A stretch of 64,000 nucleotides of DNA from Streptomyces spiramyceticus (lineage in GTDB: Bacteria > Actinomycetota > Actinomycetes > Streptomycetales > Streptomycetaceae): assembly GCF_028807635.1 (NCBI RefSeq), contig NZ_JARBAX010000001.1, positions 1,501,001-1,565,000 on the forward strand, given 5' to 3'. The notes beneath the pieces are model-generated. The model was not told the DNA's origin, searched no databases, and was given only the letters and a program-made list of their open reading frames with translations. Below, one piece after another: positions 62,174-64,000 of the stretch. Every line of letters starts with the position of its first letter. Within the stretch, counting starts at the first letter, position 1. Made by a program: the position numbers and the translations under genes.

Positions 62174-62995
62174 CTACTCCCCTTCTGCTCCGTACAGGGT
62201 ACGCGACCGGTACAGCCGCCCCCGCGCCACCAGCTCCAGCACCACAGCGACCGCCACCGCCTGAACCGCGAGCAGCGCGACCAGCACGAACAGCTGCACA
62301 ATCCCGGCGAGCATCGGCGACGCCCCGCCCAGCAGCATGCCGACGAACGCGCCCGGCAGGGTGACCAGGCCCACCGTCCTGGTCTGGTCGAGGCCCGGCA
62401 GCAGCGCGTCCGACGCGGCGGGGCGGGCGATCTCCAGCCGGGCCTCGCGGTCCAGCAGGCCGATCGCCATCCCCGCCTCCACCTCCCCGTGGCGCGTCGC
62501 CAGCTCGTCGAGTGCCCGGCGTCCGCCCAGCACCGTCGCGGTGAGCGCGCCGCCGATGAGGATGCCGGTCACGGGGACGAGCGCGATGCCGTCGGGCGGT
62601 ACGAGCCCGGTCAGCAGGAGCGCCGCGACAACGGGGGCGACGCCCGCGCCGATCGGCAGGGCGGCCCACCACCAGGTCGCGTTGTCGGTGATACGGCGCC
62701 CTGCGGTGCGTACGGCGACGGCGTACATCAGCGTCAGGAACGCGAGCAGCAGCCACCCGGACCGTACGACCCACCCGATCAGGAGGGCCACGGCGACGAG
62801 CTGGACGGCGGCGCGCAGGCCCGCGACTGCAACGGCGCGGGACCGGCTGCCGCGGCTTCCGTCCTCGGAGAGGCGGGCGAACGCGACCACTGTCACGGCG
62901 ACGGCGAGCAGCACGGCAAGGACGGCGCCCAGGGTGAAGTTGACGGGCAGTAGAACCTGGTCGGCGGCGAGAGGGCGTACAGGCAGGGCGGGCAC
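62174..62995 (-). CDS. FetB-family ABC permease
   Basis: 273 residues from GTG. Six to seven membrane helices with the UPF0014 conserved segments LRAAVQLVAVALLIGWVV, GGRRALDELATRHGEVEAGMAIG and RTVGLVTLPGAFVGMLLGGASP. E. coli FetAB exports iron; the partner ATPase FetA is not adjacent. It is followed by the GDT1 gene on the same strand, so both may concern metal efflux, but 221 bases separate them. Confidence 0.85.
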   Translation of the reverse strand: MPALPVRPLAADQVLLPVNFTLGAVLAVLLAVAVTVVAFARLSEDGSRGSRSRAVAVAGLRAAVQLVAVALLIGWVVRSGWLLLAFLTLMYAVAVRTAGRRITDNATWWWAALPIGAGVAPVVAALLLTGLVPPDGIALVPVTGILIGGALTATVLGGRRALDELATRHGEVEAGMAIGLLDREARLEIARPAASDALLPGLDQTRTVGLVTLPGAFVGMLLGGASPMLAGIVQLFVLVALLAVQAVAVAVVLELVARGRLYRSRTLYGAEGE

Positions 62996-63171
62996 GGCCC
63001 AACTCTAGGGCGGTGGGGGAACCGTGTCGGGACGTCAGAACACTTGATGTGACGTGCTCATGTCGCCACCCTGTTACCTGGCGCCCATCCCCAGGAAACC
63101 TGGCGCCGCCACGATGGCCGGGCCCCAACAGGGGCAGTCCGGCCAAGGCCCCCCACATCAAGGGAGTTCGC

Positions 63172-63816
63172 ATGTCAGGTGTCTACGCGCGTCGAATAGC
63201 CGTGCTCTTCGCGTCCGTCGCCATGACCTTCACCGGCCTTCTGGCCACCGCCCCGGCCGCCCAGGCGGCCCCGCCGACCCCCATCAGCGCCTCCGCCGCC
63301 CGCTCGTACCTGGCCACGGTGACCCCCAAGGCGGAAGGTTCCTCCAGCGGCTACAGCCGTGACCTCTTCCCGCACTGGAGCACGGTGTCCGGCACGTGCA
63401 ACACCCGCGAGACCGTCCTCAAGCGCGACGGCGTGAACGTCGTCCAGGACTCCTCCTGCGCGGCCGTCAGCGGCAGCTGGTACTCCGAGTACGACGGCGC
63501 CACCTGGACCGCCGCCTCCGACCTCGACATCGACCACGTCGTCGCACTCGCCGAGGCCTGGCGCTCCGGCGCCAACTCCTGGACCACCTCCAAGCGCCAG
63601 CAATTCGCCAACGACCTCACCCGCCCGCAGCTCATCGCCGTCACCGACAACGTCAACCAGGCCAAGAGCGACCTCGACCCGGCCGAGTGGCTGCCGCCGC
63701 TGACGTCCTACCGCTGCTACTACGCCCGGATGTGGGTCCACGTGAAGCAGTACTGGGGCCTCAGCATGGACTCCGCCGAGAAGTCCGCCCTGCAGTCCGT
63801 CCTCAACGGCTGCTGA
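63172..63816 (+). CDS. Secreted HNH-type nuclease (DUF1524/GmrSD C-terminal-like)
   Basis: 214 residues, ATG 63172 after AGGGAG. Sec signal (IAVLFASVAMTFTGLLATAPAAQA, cleaved near residue 32). Active-site strand DLDIDHVVALAEAWRSGAN gives the HNH Asp-His pair; LTRPQLIAVTDNVNQAKSDLDPAEWLPP supplies the Asn and metal His region. Four cysteines in the mature chain fit an extracellular enzyme. Predicted to degrade DNA outside the cell. Confidence 0.87.
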   Translation: MSGVYARRIAVLFASVAMTFTGLLATAPAAQAAPPTPISASAARSYLATVTPKAEGSSSGYSRDLFPHWSTVSGTCNTRETVLKRDGVNVVQDSSCAAVSGSWYSEYDGATWTAASDLDIDHVVALAEAWRSGANSWTTSKRQQFANDLTRPQLIAVTDNVNQAKSDLDPAEWLPPLTSYRCYYARMWVHVKQYWGLSMDSAEKSALQSVLNGC

Positions 63817-63846
63817 CACCTGGGTGTAGCGGAACCTAGCCGATCT

Positions 63847-63885
63847 CCTCCGTCGTTCCGTACCGTACGTGCGGGACGACGGAGG
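63847..63885. terminator. Stem-loop after the nuclease gene, overlapping the next ribosome-binding site
   Basis: CCTCCGTCGTTCCG pairs with CGGGACGACGGAGG (14 bp, one G-T). It may end the nuclease transcript. Its right arm includes part of GGAGGGGA used by the following gene. Confidence 0.6.
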
Positions 63886-63895
63886 GGACATTGCA

Positions 63896-64000
63896 ATGGC
63901 AGCAGGGCTGCGCCTGGGACCACTGCTGCGGCACGTCGACCGCGAGGCCGGTGACGCCGCGACCGTATGGGTCGAGGCGGACCGGCCCTGTACGGCGGAG
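63896..64000 (+). CDS. PhoD-like alkaline phosphatase (3' end outside window)
   Basis: ATG 63896 after GGAGGGGA; 35 residues visible: AAGLRLGPLLRHVDREAG, then ATVWVEADRPCTAE. This matches the N-terminal beta domain (LGPLLRYV...ATVWVE) of actinobacterial PhoD-like phosphatases, which are metal-dependent phosphodiesterases. The catalytic part lies beyond the window, so the assignment rests on the N-terminus only. Confidence 0.6.
   Translation, partial: MAAGLRLGPLLRHVDREAGDAATVWVEADRPCTAE

Overview
This is a high-GC chromosomal segment with strong third-position GC bias, frequent GTG/TTG starts, and many ATGA/GTGA/TGATG gene overlaps. Its gene content includes a WhiJ-type regulator/DUF397/ATPase triad, a bifunctional RNase H-acid phosphatase, an F420-type LLM oxidoreductase and an SCO2322-family protein. 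Together these point clearly to Streptomyces. No rRNA, tRNA, CRISPR array, insertion sequence or phage gene was seen; it reads as core chromosome with a few decayed or acquired pieces.

Layout. 1-8.7 kb: housekeeping enzymes and a transporter (dimethylarginine hydrolase fragment, Rsm22-like methyltransferase, Bcr/CflA exporter, Gfo/Idh oxidoreductase, SDR, PhzF, secreted lamin-tail protein). 8.8-17.9 kb: RNase P RNA, an RNB ribonuclease, YaaA, KDPG aldolase, the coupled Nif3/zinc-ribbon/RNase H-phosphatase operon, and an N-terminally truncated siderophore-binding protein. 18.4-28.9 kb: steroid side-chain genes (Hsd4A-like SDR, Zn-alcohol dehydrogenase, MaoC hydratase, lipid-transfer thiolase, fused acyl-CoA dehydrogenase), interrupted by an orphan response regulator, a sigma/membrane-protein pair and an exporter. 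29-38.6 kb: WhiJ-type triad, methyltransferase, amidase, LLM oxidoreductase, and a glycosyltransferase/methyltransferase/alpha-toroid operon. 38.7-43 kb: KstR regulator, a Fic-like toxin-antitoxin pair, ferredoxin-aldehyde dehydrogenase, and an MBL-fold hydrolase. 43-49 kb: a cobalamin-riboswitch-led five-gene operon encoding a surface toroid protein and a complete ECF importer. 49-64 kb: transglycosylase, FadA5-like thiolase and CYP125 (divergent), a GT87/PAP2 membrane enzyme, two small coiled proteins, an exporter fused to a MarR-like domain, cell-wall and metal-transport genes, a secreted nuclease, and the start of a PhoD-like phosphatase.

How the genes work together. The steroid genes are scattered over more than 30 kb, yet their promoters carry matches to the KstR operator TnnAACnnGTTnnA, and kstR itself lies in the middle. 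CYP125 oxidises the sterol side-chain terminus. Alcohol and aldehyde dehydrogenases, the two-domain acyl-CoA dehydrogenase, hydratase, hydroxyacyl dehydrogenase, thiolase and lipid-transfer enzyme could carry out side-chain beta-oxidation. CoA ligase and ring-cleavage genes are not in the window. A second palindrome, CTGAC-N5-GTCAG, sits close to most of these KstR boxes and also before the LLM oxidoreductase; I cannot assign it to a known regulator.

A second theme is a family of dispersed elements (about 170-250 bp when complete) with roughly 19-30 bp terminal inverted repeats of the CCCCACCCCGCCCCTTCCC type. They mostly occupy the 3' junctions of convergent genes. One copy lies in frame inside the ECF ATPase gene and encodes the linker between its two ATPase domains.
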